A stretch of DNA of 64,000 nucleotides, taken from the NCBI GenBank assembly GCA_038235275.1, contig JBBSUC010000024.1, positions 18,073-82,072 on the forward strand, read 5' to 3'. The translations under genes and the position numbers were made by a program. The notes beneath the pieces are model-generated. The model did no database searches. It was not told the DNA's origin and was given only the letters and a program-made list of their open reading frames with translations. Source of the stretch: Persicitalea sp038235275. GTDB lineage: Bacteria > Bacteroidota > Bacteroidia > Cytophagales > Spirosomataceae. Positions 9,760 to 18,405 of the stretch are shown one piece after another; within the stretch, counting starts at the first letter, position 1, and every line of letters begins with the position of its first letter.

Positions 9760-10140
9760 ATGATAATGCTCTTCCATTACTTATCCAAATACCTGTGGCC
9801 TGCTCTGCTGTGGACGGCGCTGATTGTGCTGGCGTGCAGTTGGCCCGGCAAAGACCTGCCCGAATCACCCGTCGTGGGCTTCGACAAAATCGTCCACATT
9901 GGGATGTTCGTAGGCTGGACAATCTTATGGTTGCTGTACGCCCCCAGGAAAATTCTGCTGATTCTGCCGCTGGGCATGGCCTTTGGCGTCTTCCTCGAAT
10001 TCTACCAGCAGTGGCTACCCTTTGATCGCACCTTCGATTGGTGGGATGCGGCGGCTGACGCCCTGGGTGTTTTATTGGGTTATATCGGCTGGACTACGAT
10101 TTCTCGATTATTAATTCGCCCACCACAGCCCACTAGTTGA
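9760..10140 (+). CDS. VanZ-family membrane protein
   Basis: 126 aa with four predicted membrane helices. The VanZ hallmark is visible: DKIVHIGMFVGW in the second segment and FGVFLEFYQQW plus FDWWDAAADALG later. The function in non-glycopeptide-resistant bacteria is unknown. ATG 9760 or 9766 could start it. Confidence 0.87.
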   Translation: MIMLFHYLSKYLWPALLWTALIVLACSWPGKDLPESPVVGFDKIVHIGMFVGWTILWLLYAPRKILLILPLGMAFGVFLEFYQQWLPFDRTFDWWDAAADALGVLLGYIGWTTISRLLIRPPQPTS

Positions 10141-10354
10141 GTTGAATCCTGCCGTCGTTTTTTACTTCGACCTCGCCACCTTTCAATAGTACTTCGTTGA
10201 CCAGGGCGATAATCCCATCCACAAATCCATTATGCCCGGTTTTAATTGAAACCCGGTCACTCCGCGTAGGAATGCAGGAACACGGCCAAACCCGGTTGGG
10301 GAGGATTTTACTGTGGTCGAAATTTTTTTCGTTTACTATTGAGACAGCAATAGA
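10133..10354 (-). pseudogene. possible gene remnant without a start codon
   Basis: The 195-bp gap between the VanZ and SGNH genes holds an open minus-strand frame of 73 codons with coding-like composition (for example RVWPCSCIPTRSDR and LKGGEVEVKNDGRIQLN). It has no ATG, GTG or TTG in a useful place and begins right after an in-frame stop. It overlaps the ends of both neighbours. It may be the 3' end of a deleted gene. No family was recognised. Confidence 0.3.
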
Positions 10355-12210
10355 CTACCGCCGTTGAGAAACCGCAGGAAGCCACTCTGGTAAAGTAAGT
10401 TGCGAGCGTGAACGGTAGTGTTCAAAATAATGGTGTGTCCGGCATTGATCTTCACGTCGGTGGCGGCTGTCGGCAGACAACCACAGGACCAGGTCATCAC
10501 ATCATTCCAGTTGCCGGAAGCTATACTCTCAATGGTGGACACCACCTGAACATTAATAGAACTCTGCGCCTGGCAGCCGTAGGCATTCGTCGCCGCAACC
10601 GTGTAGGTACCCGACTGGGCCGGGCCAACATTGTTCAGGACGAAATTCTGTTGCGTGGACATGAATCCATCGGGGCCATTCCAGTTGAACGTGCAGGCAT
10701 TTGTCGACGAAGCCAGGGCTGTTAAGTCACTTCCCTGGCTTACAGTGGCGGAGCCAGAGGCTACGACATGGGAAGCCGTGGAAACAGGGACATTTAGTTT
10801 GGGAGAAAGTACCACGTTCTGAAAATTGTCGGTCACTTTCAGGAAGTATTTTCCAGTCGAGGCAGTCCAGTCTTGGTTTGAGTTTAAAATTTGATTGCAA
10901 TCATTTTCGGGTAGCCAGTGGTAGGTGGCCCAGCCGCCCGGTCCTTGAAACTTGAGCTGATTGGTCCCAGGTCCGCATTGCGTTGTTACAGCGGGTGGCG
11001 GGGTTGGTGGATAAGGGGTTGAGTTAGCAAAAAAAGCACTGCCCAAACTGGCGTTCCAGGCTTGCGCCAGTATCACCAGACCATTCCCCGTAAAATGAAT
11101 GTTGTCGGAAGTCCGAAGACCGGGCCCTTGTAGCGGGTCGGTCTCCGGGCCTGGGAACACATTGGGAAGAACCAGGCTGGGGTCGTTGCCATTGGCGCCA
11201 ATGACATCATTCTGAGCGTCGACGATGGGCTGCCAGATACGAGAGACGCCATCCTTGGTCATGCGTGAAGCCCGGGCAATCACCCAGGCCAGGTCAGGCT
11301 TGCCCGAGAGCGAGCGGCTGGCGTTAATGATCGTCCGCAGTTCATTTCGGTGGTTTTCACGGCTCCTCTCTTCAAAACTGTCCGCCTCTCCCAGATGCCA
11401 CAATATGGCGCGGTAACCTTGCTGGGCGATATAATTATTCAAGGCGAGCCGAAGATGACCAAAAGGCATTCCTTTCGGGTAGAGGTAGCCAACATAACTG
11501 GTCGAAACCGCGTTCACGTCGATACTTTCCTGCCAGTTGAATGCCGCTGAACCAGACCAGCCCGAATTAAAAATAAGCACGGGTACATTCAGCCGCTTGG
11601 CCAGTGAGTCGCCAAACACGCCCCAACACCAGGCGTAGTTGCCAAATGGAGCAGTTTTCACAAAATCATCCAGATGCACAAACTCCGGGCAAGGCAACTG
11701 CACATCGGAATATGGCGGTATGGTGTTATTGTTCGGATTGAGGTTCTGAAAATTCACGCTGCTCACCCGGTCATCCGTAGCGCTCGGACCGTTGGGCAGG
11801 CCATCCCCCCCCGTGGCATTGGACTGCCCTGCCACCAGGAACACCTCGCCTACACCCACCCGATCTACGCTGCTCAGCACCACCTGGCTGCCGTTCCGAA
11901 TCCCGCGCACATCGAGTTGGTACCAGCCACCCATCACCGTCATGGAGCCGTAAAACTGCCCGCCGGCAGGGTGGGTCTGGATCACCGTCCAGGACGTGGC
12001 CGTTCCTTCACCTGACGCCCGTGGTGTGACCCGCGCTTCGACTTGGTCCAGACAATCGTCAAAAGATCCTCCGATATAAAGCGTAGACTGATTGGAGTTA
12101 TCCCGTTGAAACACCGCCCGTGAAGTAGGAAAAGCAACTGTCAACTGCGCCACCGTCTTAGAACCCAGACTCCCGAAAAAGAAAATACTAATTAATAGTT
12201 TGAGTTTCAT
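10336..12210 (-). CDS. secreted CE6/SASA-like SGNH hydrolase, paralogue A
   Basis: 624 aa. A signal peptide is followed by a beta-rich N-terminal domain, then an SGNH domain with block I VAGQSNATGG (GQSN as in sialate O-acetylesterase/CE6 proteins), block II NSGWSGSAAFNW and a catalytic-His block DNIHFTGNG. Next come an Ig-like segment (FNWNGPDGFM..GTYTVAATNAYGC) and a G8-like C-terminal region (SGNWNDVMTWSCGCLP). The block that reads WHQGESD in paralogue B is WHLGEAD here, so catalysis could be altered. It likely acts on acylated glycans outside the cytoplasm. It is the downstream member of a tandem pair, 41 bp after B. Confidence 0.85.
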   Translation of the reverse strand: MKLKLLISIFFFGSLGSKTVAQLTVAFPTSRAVFQRDNSNQSTLYIGGSFDDCLDQVEARVTPRASGEGTATSWTVIQTHPAGGQFYGSMTVMGGWYQLDVRGIRNGSQVVLSSVDRVGVGEVFLVAGQSNATGGDGLPNGPSATDDRVSSVNFQNLNPNNNTIPPYSDVQLPCPEFVHLDDFVKTAPFGNYAWCWGVFGDSLAKRLNVPVLIFNSGWSGSAAFNWQESIDVNAVSTSYVGYLYPKGMPFGHLRLALNNYIAQQGYRAILWHLGEADSFEERSRENHRNELRTIINASRSLSGKPDLAWVIARASRMTKDGVSRIWQPIVDAQNDVIGANGNDPSLVLPNVFPGPETDPLQGPGLRTSDNIHFTGNGLVILAQAWNASLGSAFFANSTPYPPTPPPAVTTQCGPGTNQLKFQGPGGWATYHWLPENDCNQILNSNQDWTASTGKYFLKVTDNFQNVVLSPKLNVPVSTASHVVASGSATVSQGSDLTALASSTNACTFNWNGPDGFMSTQQNFVLNNVGPAQSGTYTVAATNAYGCQAQSSINVQVVSTIESIASGNWNDVMTWSCGCLPTAATDVKINAGHTIILNTTVHARNLLYQSGFLRFLNGGSLLLSQ

Positions 12211-12251
12211 ATACTATTTAGACTTGACACCCCTTCAGGACTACCAGCACC

Positions 12252-14126
12252 CTAGTGAATGCTGATAATTCCCCCATTGATCATTTGAAGAAACCCTGAC
12301 TGAAAGATCAGATTCTTTGCCTGAGCGGTTGTACCGTCGATCGTAACAGTATGAGAATTTCTGATGACGACATTTGTTGCGGAAGTAGGGAGGCATCCGC
12401 AATCCCAAGTAGCAGGGCTGTTCCAATTTCCCGATCCCTTACTGCTTAAAGTTGTTGCCACCTGAACTTTCACCGACAACTGCGCCTGGCAACTATAATT
12501 ATTCACAGCCGTAACGGTGTAGTCTCCTTGTCGGTCAATGGTAATAGCAGGTAGCGTGAAATTTTGGGTATTGGCCATAAATCCATCAGGCCCAGTCCAG
12601 GCGAATGTACTGGCATTGGCGGAGGTGGCTGACAAAGACAGGTCACTTCCCAAGCTAATAAGGGTAGTTTTTGAAGTCGATAAATCTACTCCTGTATTAA
12701 TTGGAACTTTCAGTACTGGAGAAAGTAAAACATTGTTATAGCTATCCGTGACTTTGAGTCGGTACTTTCCAGTTGGGGCCAACCAAGATCGATTAGTGGC
12801 CAACGTTGCCGTGTAATCCGTTTCAGGCGACCATTTGTAAGCTGGAAATCCGTCTGGGGCGCTGAAATTCAGATTAGACCCATTATTTCCGCAGATTGCG
12901 ACTACTTGGGGCGGAAGAATAGCCAGGTAAGGAGTAGAGCTGTTAAAAAAGGAGGCAGTTAGGCTGGCATTCCACGCCTCAGCCAAGGCAGTTAGCCCAT
13001 TACCCGAAAAGTGGATAGTATCAAAAGGTCGGTACACACTACCTTGGAGCGGGTCGGTTTGGGGTCCTGCATAAACGTCAGGAAGGTAGATTGCAGAATC
13101 TTTTCCATTCAGCCCAATGACATCGTTTTGCGCATCAATAACAGGTTCCCAGGTTTCAGACACACCATTATTGGTCATGCGCGAAACCCGAGCCACTACC
13201 CACGCCAGCTTCGGTTTATTAGAAAGGCTGCGGCTGTTTGTAATAATAGTGCGTAGGTCGGCGCGGTAATTGGTCCGGCTGGTTCGAATCGTGTTGTCTG
13301 ACTCCCCTTGGTGCCAAAGCACGGCCCGGAATCCCTGTTGAGCGATGTAATTGTTGAGCGCAAGTCGTAAGTGCCCAAAAGGCATACCGGCCGGATATAC
13401 GTAGCCCTCATGCGTCACTGCCACACCTTGAGTATCAATGCTTTCTCGCCAGTTCCTCAACTCCGACCCTGCCCAACCCATATTAAAAATCAACACAGGC
13501 ACATTGAATCGCTCGGCAATCAAATCGCCAAATTTCCCCCAACACCAGGCATTGTTCCCGAAAGGAGCCATTTTCGTGTTTTCATCCAAATGGACAAATA
13601 CCGGAAACGGAAGGAGCGTATTGGAATAAGTAGAAACGGAGCCATCATTCGGATCAGTGTTTTTGAAATTGACACTACTGACCCGATCATCAGCCGCGCT
13701 TGGTCCACTGGGCACGAAACTCCCTCCCGTCGAATTGGATTGCCCCCCTACCAAAAACACCTCGCCAACACCTACACGGTCAACAATGCCAGTGCTTTGT
13801 GTACTGTCATTGCGAACTCCCCGTACTTCCAACTGATACCAGCCACCCGCCACCAATAAATATCCAAAGAATTGCCCACCACTGGGATTTGCCTGTATTA
13901 CAGCCCAATCCGTAGACGTGCCTTGTCCTACCGCGCGTGGAATCACACGCGCTTCAATTTTATCCAGTGAATTGTCGAAGTATCCGCCAATATATACAGT
14001 CGCCCGATTGTTATTATCCCGCTGAACCACCGCCCGCGAAGTAGGAAAAGTCACCGCTAACTGCGCTAACCCCTCCAAACTAAATCCAAAGAGTAAGCTA
14101 ATGCTAAATAGAATTTTAAAGCGCAT
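12252..14126 (-). CDS. secreted CE6/SASA-like SGNH hydrolase, paralogue B
   Basis: 624 aa, exactly the length of paralogue A and alike throughout. Signal peptide MRFKILFSISLLFGFSLEG, beta domain, then SGNH blocks VGGQSNSTGG, NMGWAGSELRNW, AVLWHQGESDN and DTIHFSGNG. An Ig-like domain (FAWTGPDGFM) and a C-terminal G8-like region (SGNWNSPATWDCGCLP) follow. All expected motifs of a GQSN-type carbohydrate acetylesterase are present. The start at 14126 was preferred over 14180 because it begins at the signal peptide, removes an overlap with pgi and equalises the paralogue lengths. A local duplication produced the pair. Confidence 0.87.
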   Translation of the reverse strand: MRFKILFSISLLFGFSLEGLAQLAVTFPTSRAVVQRDNNNRATVYIGGYFDNSLDKIEARVIPRAVGQGTSTDWAVIQANPSGGQFFGYLLVAGGWYQLEVRGVRNDSTQSTGIVDRVGVGEVFLVGGQSNSTGGSFVPSGPSAADDRVSSVNFKNTDPNDGSVSTYSNTLLPFPVFVHLDENTKMAPFGNNAWCWGKFGDLIAERFNVPVLIFNMGWAGSELRNWRESIDTQGVAVTHEGYVYPAGMPFGHLRLALNNYIAQQGFRAVLWHQGESDNTIRTSRTNYRADLRTIITNSRSLSNKPKLAWVVARVSRMTNNGVSETWEPVIDAQNDVIGLNGKDSAIYLPDVYAGPQTDPLQGSVYRPFDTIHFSGNGLTALAEAWNASLTASFFNSSTPYLAILPPQVVAICGNNGSNLNFSAPDGFPAYKWSPETDYTATLATNRSWLAPTGKYRLKVTDSYNNVLLSPVLKVPINTGVDLSTSKTTLISLGSDLSLSATSANASTFAWTGPDGFMANTQNFTLPAITIDRQGDYTVTAVNNYSCQAQLSVKVQVATTLSSKGSGNWNSPATWDCGCLPTSATNVVIRNSHTVTIDGTTAQAKNLIFQSGFLQMINGGIISIH

Positions 14127-14170
14127 TTTGGCCAAAGGGATTGCCGCGCAAAATAATTCATAATTCAAAT

Positions 14171-15820
14171 CTACCGCCACTTTTTGTATTGATTAATTAA
14201 AGCATCTGTGCTGCTGTCGTGGCCTGCAATGGGCCAATCGTTCTGCAGTTCGGGATAAATCTGCTTGGCCAACTGCTTGCCCAACTCCACGCCCCACTGG
14301 TCGAAGCTGAAAATATTCCAGATAACTCCCTGCACAAAAATCTTGTGTTCGTATAGGGCAATCAGGCTCCCCAGCACCCTGGGGGTTATTTTTTTTACCA
14401 AAATTGAATTTGTCGGACGATTGCCTTCAAAGACTTTGAATAGTGTTAGAAATTCTATCTCCTCTTTAGTTTTGCCGGAGGTTTCTAGTTCGGCACGGGC
14501 TTCGTCGTAGGTTTTGCCATTCATCAGCGCCTCAGTTTGGGCGAAGAAATTAGAGAGCAGTATTTTGTGATGGTCACCAATTGGATTCTGGCTAATGGCC
14601 GGAGCGATAAAATCGCAGGGAACGAGTTTGGTACCCTGGTGAATAAGCTGGTAAAAGGCGTGCTGCCCATTGGTGCCGGGCTCTCCCCAAATGATCGGCC
14701 CCGTCTGGTAATCTACGGGTTGGCCGTTCCGCCCCGTTGACTTGCCGTTGCTCTCCATATCGCCCTGCTGGAAGTAGGCGGCAAAGCGGTGCAGGTACTG
14801 GTCGTAGGGAAGGATGGCTTCCGTTTGGGCTCCGAAAAAATTGTTATACCAAATTCCCAATAGACCAAGCATGGCGGGCATATTGCGCTCAAACTTAGTA
14901 TGCCGAAAGTGGATGTCCATGTCATGGGCCCCGGCCAGTAATTGCTCAAAATTCTGGTAGCCGATGTAACAAACAATTGATAGCCCGATGGCCGACCATA
15001 GCGAGTAACGCCCACCGACCCAATCCCAAAAGACAAACATATTGACCGGATCGATGCCGAATTCTTTCACTTGCTCCTCGTTGGTGGAGAGAGCCACGAA
15101 ATGCTTTTTAACGTGTTCGGAATCCTTGGCCTCATTAAGCAACCATTGGCGGGCCGTATGGGCGTTGGCCATCGTTTCCTGGGTGGTGAAGGTTTTGGAA
15201 GCAATCATGAAAAGGGTCGTTTCTGGCTTCAAATTTTTGAGCGTCTCGGCAATGTGGGTACCATCCACGTTTGAGACGAAATGGACATTCAAACCCTTTT
15301 TTCCGTATGATTTGAGCGCTTCGGTAACCATCACGGGGCCGAGGTCGCTGCCGCCGATCCCGATATTGACAATATCCGTGATTCCTTTTCCGCTATAGCC
15401 CTTCCACTCGCCCGAGCGAACTTTGGAAGAGAATTCTTTCATTTTTTCCAGGACTGCGTTGATTTCTGGCATCACATCCTGCCCGTCCACCAGCACTGGT
15501 TCGTTGGAGCGGTTGCGCAGGGCGGTGTGCAGCACGGCGCGGTCTTCGGTGGCGTTGATTTTCTGGCCCGTAAACATCTGCTCGATGGCGTCACCCAACT
15601 GGCATTCCTCGGCTAATTGCGTCAAATAAACGCGGGTACGGCCATTGATGCGGTTTTTGGAATAATCCAGAAGTATATCGCCCAGCCGGATCGAAAATTT
15701 ATTAAAACGTTTTGGATCTTCGGCGAAAAGCTCCCGCAAGTGCTTCTTGGAAATAGTCTTGTAATGCGATTTAAGCTTTTTATGGGCGGCGGTTTGGTCG
15801 AAGGGAATGGAAGGAAGCAT
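14171..15820 (-). CDS. pgi: glucose-6-phosphate isomerase
   Basis: 549 aa, typical for bacterial Pgi. It interconverts glucose-6-phosphate and fructose-6-phosphate in the cytosol. Family signatures are GIGGSDLGPVMVTEAL (sugar-phosphate binding), VFWDWVGGRYSLWSAIGL, and the C-terminal FDQWGVELGKQLA. The catalytic Glu is in GDMESNGKS and a His-Gln pair in NGQHAFYQLIHQG. A TAnnTTTG box lies 34 bp upstream. The downstream SGNH genes run in the same direction, 44 bp away. Confidence 0.97.
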   Translation of the reverse strand: MLPSIPFDQTAAHKKLKSHYKTISKKHLRELFAEDPKRFNKFSIRLGDILLDYSKNRINGRTRVYLTQLAEECQLGDAIEQMFTGQKINATEDRAVLHTALRNRSNEPVLVDGQDVMPEINAVLEKMKEFSSKVRSGEWKGYSGKGITDIVNIGIGGSDLGPVMVTEALKSYGKKGLNVHFVSNVDGTHIAETLKNLKPETTLFMIASKTFTTQETMANAHTARQWLLNEAKDSEHVKKHFVALSTNEEQVKEFGIDPVNMFVFWDWVGGRYSLWSAIGLSIVCYIGYQNFEQLLAGAHDMDIHFRHTKFERNMPAMLGLLGIWYNNFFGAQTEAILPYDQYLHRFAAYFQQGDMESNGKSTGRNGQPVDYQTGPIIWGEPGTNGQHAFYQLIHQGTKLVPCDFIAPAISQNPIGDHHKILLSNFFAQTEALMNGKTYDEARAELETSGKTKEEIEFLTLFKVFEGNRPTNSILVKKITPRVLGSLIALYEHKIFVQGVIWNIFSFDQWGVELGKQLAKQIYPELQNDWPIAGHDSSTDALINQYKKWR

Positions 15821-15853
15821 AGGCGTCGATTTGCGGTTATAAGAAAAATTCAG

Positions 15854-15861
15854 CCAAAAAT
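15854..15861 (-). promoter_or_regulatory. -7 promoter box for pgi
   Basis: Minus-strand TATTTTTG matches TAnnTTTG, 34 bp before the pgi ATG. The rest of the gap (15862-15952) holds loosely repetitive sequence with TTTGCGA-type words and no gene. Confidence 0.5.
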
Positions 15862-15952
15862 AGTGAAAAGTTCCTCGCGAGGGCGCGGTGTCGCAAAGAG
15901 TTTAGTTCTGGAACGCAGAACCGCTTGCCGCTTTGCGAAAACAGGTCTTTAC

Positions 15953-17281
15953 TCAATAGCCCAAAATTTTGGCTAGTGCTGCATTCAAACGTTCGAAGCT
16001 ATCCGAACCGGAATCTCGATACACAATTTTCCCTTCTTTATCGACCAAAACAGTCGTGGGAAAAATATTGACAATGAAGTGCTTCACCAGCCGATTATAG
16101 TTAGGCAGTTCGTTGCGCTTGCTCTCGTATTCAACGATATTTTGCCAGGTAATACCATGCTTTTCAATCAGCGCCTTCATCTTCGTCAAATCCTCGCTGT
16201 TCTCAAACGCCACGCTAACCAATTGGAATTTTGGGTCGTTCCGGTACTTTTCGTGTACTTTCTTCAAATCAGGCAACGCCTGAATGCAGGGCCCACACCA
16301 ACTACCCCAGAAATCGATCAGGGTGTACTCGGTAGAATGCTTCAAGGCCCGATGGAGGAAGTTATGGCTTGAATCCGGCAATGTTTCTTCTTGACGCACG
16401 CCTGTCATGGCTGCACCGGGTTCCAATACGGTAAGTACTCCTGTCTCGCCAAAATAAGAAACTTGGTCGATCCTCACTCTCTTATCTCCCAGACTGAACG
16501 CATTGCCCACCCGAAGGCTGGGATTGAACTGTAGAGCGACTCCATTGGTCAAGTCCCTGACGGATAGTTCGGCCTGTGTATAATCATCATTCAAGCCACT
16601 TTGAACTGTAAAAAGATACTCACTTTCGCCTACCTGTGCTTTTGCCTCCTTCCTGCCGTCCATATTGAAGTACACCGTCAATCGCTTCATTCGTGGATCT
16701 TTAAAGCTGTATGATTTGTTCGTGGGAGCCAGTTTGAATTTCAGACTTCGTTTGTAAAGCTGTCCCTGATGATAATAGTCGTAGTTGAATTCGAGCGTTT
16801 CGAGCGAATCAAATGAAAATTTCTGATCAAAATCGGTAATCGTGTACTCATAGGCTTTATCATCACTAAAATCGTTGTTGCCGTTCAAATCGGGAATAAT
16901 AACCTTTCGGTTGTTGGGCAAGAGGGCAGAGAACACGGGCAGGGAATTGACAATATCCTTCCCTTTGTAAACATTTACCGTATCGAGTTCATGAATGTCC
17001 ACAATTTTGTTGAAGTAGCCTTTGGAATAGTATCCCTTCAATAAATTTGTGTAATCTGATTGGCTCCTCTGAAAATTCAGTACAAAGATGTCTGATTCGA
17101 GCGTGTCCCTTAGGATGCCTTTGAATTTACTCAGATCATCCATTCCCCTGAGTGGGATAATGTTGCGTACCTTAAAATTTTCCGGCTGCTCAAAATTCAG
17201 GGTAGTTTTTACCTGGGCAATCAGTACGTTTGTGGCAAGGCCCAGCCAAAGTAACGATGAGATGATCGATAGCTTTTTCAT
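15953..17281 (-). CDS. TlpA-like thioredoxin-domain exported protein
   Basis: 442 aa with a signal peptide. The N-terminal 290 residues are a beta-rich domain of unknown role. The C-terminal part is a TlpA/ResA-type thioredoxin fold with FWGSWCGPCIQALPDL (CxxC redox pair) and a cis-Pro-type NIFPTTVLVDKEG. Such proteins reduce or handle disulfides in the periplasm. Bacteroidota carry many copies with variable N-terminal domains. Its upstream region was cut by an IS982 insertion, whose left end lies 66 bp before the ATG; 56 bp of native upstream sequence remain before the target duplication. Confidence 0.88.
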   Translation of the reverse strand: MKKLSIISSLLWLGLATNVLIAQVKTTLNFEQPENFKVRNIIPLRGMDDLSKFKGILRDTLESDIFVLNFQRSQSDYTNLLKGYYSKGYFNKIVDIHELDTVNVYKGKDIVNSLPVFSALLPNNRKVIIPDLNGNNDFSDDKAYEYTITDFDQKFSFDSLETLEFNYDYYHQGQLYKRSLKFKLAPTNKSYSFKDPRMKRLTVYFNMDGRKEAKAQVGESEYLFTVQSGLNDDYTQAELSVRDLTNGVALQFNPSLRVGNAFSLGDKRVRIDQVSYFGETGVLTVLEPGAAMTGVRQEETLPDSSHNFLHRALKHSTEYTLIDFWGSWCGPCIQALPDLKKVHEKYRNDPKFQLVSVAFENSEDLTKMKALIEKHGITWQNIVEYESKRNELPNYNRLVKHFIVNIFPTTVLVDKEGKIVYRDSGSDSFERLNAALAKILGY

Positions 17282-17337
17282 ACGTAGTGCATTTGGAATG
17301 ATGATGATCGCCTTTCGTTTCCCAAGGTATTGATTTT

Positions 17338-17346
17338 TTAAAATAA
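17338..17346. repeat. left 9-bp target-site duplication of the IS
   Basis: TTAAAATAA directly abuts the left IS end; an identical copy follows the right end. Confidence 0.9.
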
Positions 17347-18390
17347 CGCGAACTATGAGATTTAAAACTTAAAAAAGGGCCACTGGATAGCATGTGGGCC
17401 GAAAAAGCTAGTTTTGAGGAGCGATCCAAACAAAACTTAACCTGCCCAACTCACATGCTAGTCGAAATTTACGCCGATGTCGATGACTTTTGCAAGGCGC
17501 AGCGCTCATTACTGGCCAAAGCCTTGCGCCACTACGGTGCTTACAAGAAGCTCCATCCCAGCCAACTCACCCTGAGCAAAATCATGACCATCCTGATTCA
17601 CTACCACCTTAGCCCCTACAAGAACTTCAAGGCCTACTACATGCATTACGTCTGCCAGGATCTGCGGCGAGACTTCCCCGACCTAGTCTGCTACGATCGG
17701 TTCGTGGCCCTGATCCCGCGTGCGCTGATCCCGATGATGCTCTACCTGGCCGACCGTTGCGGGCGCAGTCTGCGGACAGGCATCTACTACGTCGACTCGA
17801 CGCCCTTGGCTGTCTGCCACTCCAAGAGAGCCCACCAACACCGTACAATGAAGGGCTTCGCCAGTTGGGTCAAGACCAGCGTCGGATGGTTTTATGGACT
17901 GAAAGTACATTTGTTAATCAACCACTTAGGCCAGGTCGTCCAAGTGCGCATCACTAGTGGCAGTACGCACGACGCCAATCTTCGGGTGCTTTACCAACTG
18001 ACCCACGGTCTAGTCGGCTGGGTCTTTGGTGACAAGGGCTATCTGCTCAATACTGAGAAGAAAGACTTCCTCGAGCGCAATGGCGAACTGATCATGGCGG
18101 CTAAGCCGCGCAAGGGAATGGTCAAGACTGACTGGCCGCTGGCCGCCAAGCGATACGCAAAGAAGCGTGGCCTGGTCGAGACGGTCATCGGCCAAACCAA
18201 GTCCGTCTGCAACATGGAACATACACGCCACAGATCGCAGATCAACGCCTTCGTCAACGTCTATGCCGCACTACTGGCCTATTCATTTTACGACCGCAAG
18301 CCAATGGCTAACGTCGATATTAGCGACAGATTGATCCAGGGCGGTGAGCCACAGTGGCCCATCGCTGCTTAAGTCATCTCATAGTTCACG
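17347..18390 (+). mobile_element. IS982-family insertion sequence, complete
   Basis: 1044 bp. Terminal inverted repeats are CGCGAACTATGAGAT on the left (17347-17361) and, reverse-complemented, CGTGAACTATGAGAT on the right (18376-18390): 14 of 15 identical. Perfect 9-bp target duplications TTAAAATAA flank both ends. One intact transposase gene fills it. Size and duplication length fit IS982. Identical duplications and near-identical ends point to a fairly recent insertion. It separates the TlpA-like gene from the alcohol dehydrogenase gene. Confidence 0.94.
17455..18372 (+). CDS. IS982-family transposase
   Basis: 305 aa from ATG 17455, the usual size for IS982 transposases. DDE catalytic residues are visible in YYVDSTPLAVCH (first Asp), FGDKGYL (second Asp) and RGLVETVIGQTK (Glu). 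An upstream ATG at 17392 would add 21 residues that do not look like the family N-terminus, so the later start is preferred. The frame is intact. The stop codon lies 33 bp before the alcohol dehydrogenase ATG in the same direction, so readthrough transcription into that gene is possible. Confidence 0.93.
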   Translation: MLVEIYADVDDFCKAQRSLLAKALRHYGAYKKLHPSQLTLSKIMTILIHYHLSPYKNFKAYYMHYVCQDLRRDFPDLVCYDRFVALIPRALIPMMLYLADRCGRSLRTGIYYVDSTPLAVCHSKRAHQHRTMKGFASWVKTSVGWFYGLKVHLLINHLGQVVQVRITSGSTHDANLRVLYQLTHGLVGWVFGDKGYLLNTEKKDFLERNGELIMAAKPRKGMVKTDWPLAAKRYAKKRGLVETVIGQTKSVCNMEHTRHRSQINAFVNVYAALLAYSFYDRKPMANVDISDRLIQGGEPQWPIAA

Positions 18391-18399
18391 TTAAAATAA
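18391..18399. repeat. right 9-bp target-site duplication of the IS
   Basis: TTAAAATAA, identical to 17338-17346. It forms most of the A-rich leader just before the ATG at 18406. Confidence 0.9.
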
Positions 18400-18405
18400 A
18401 AAACA

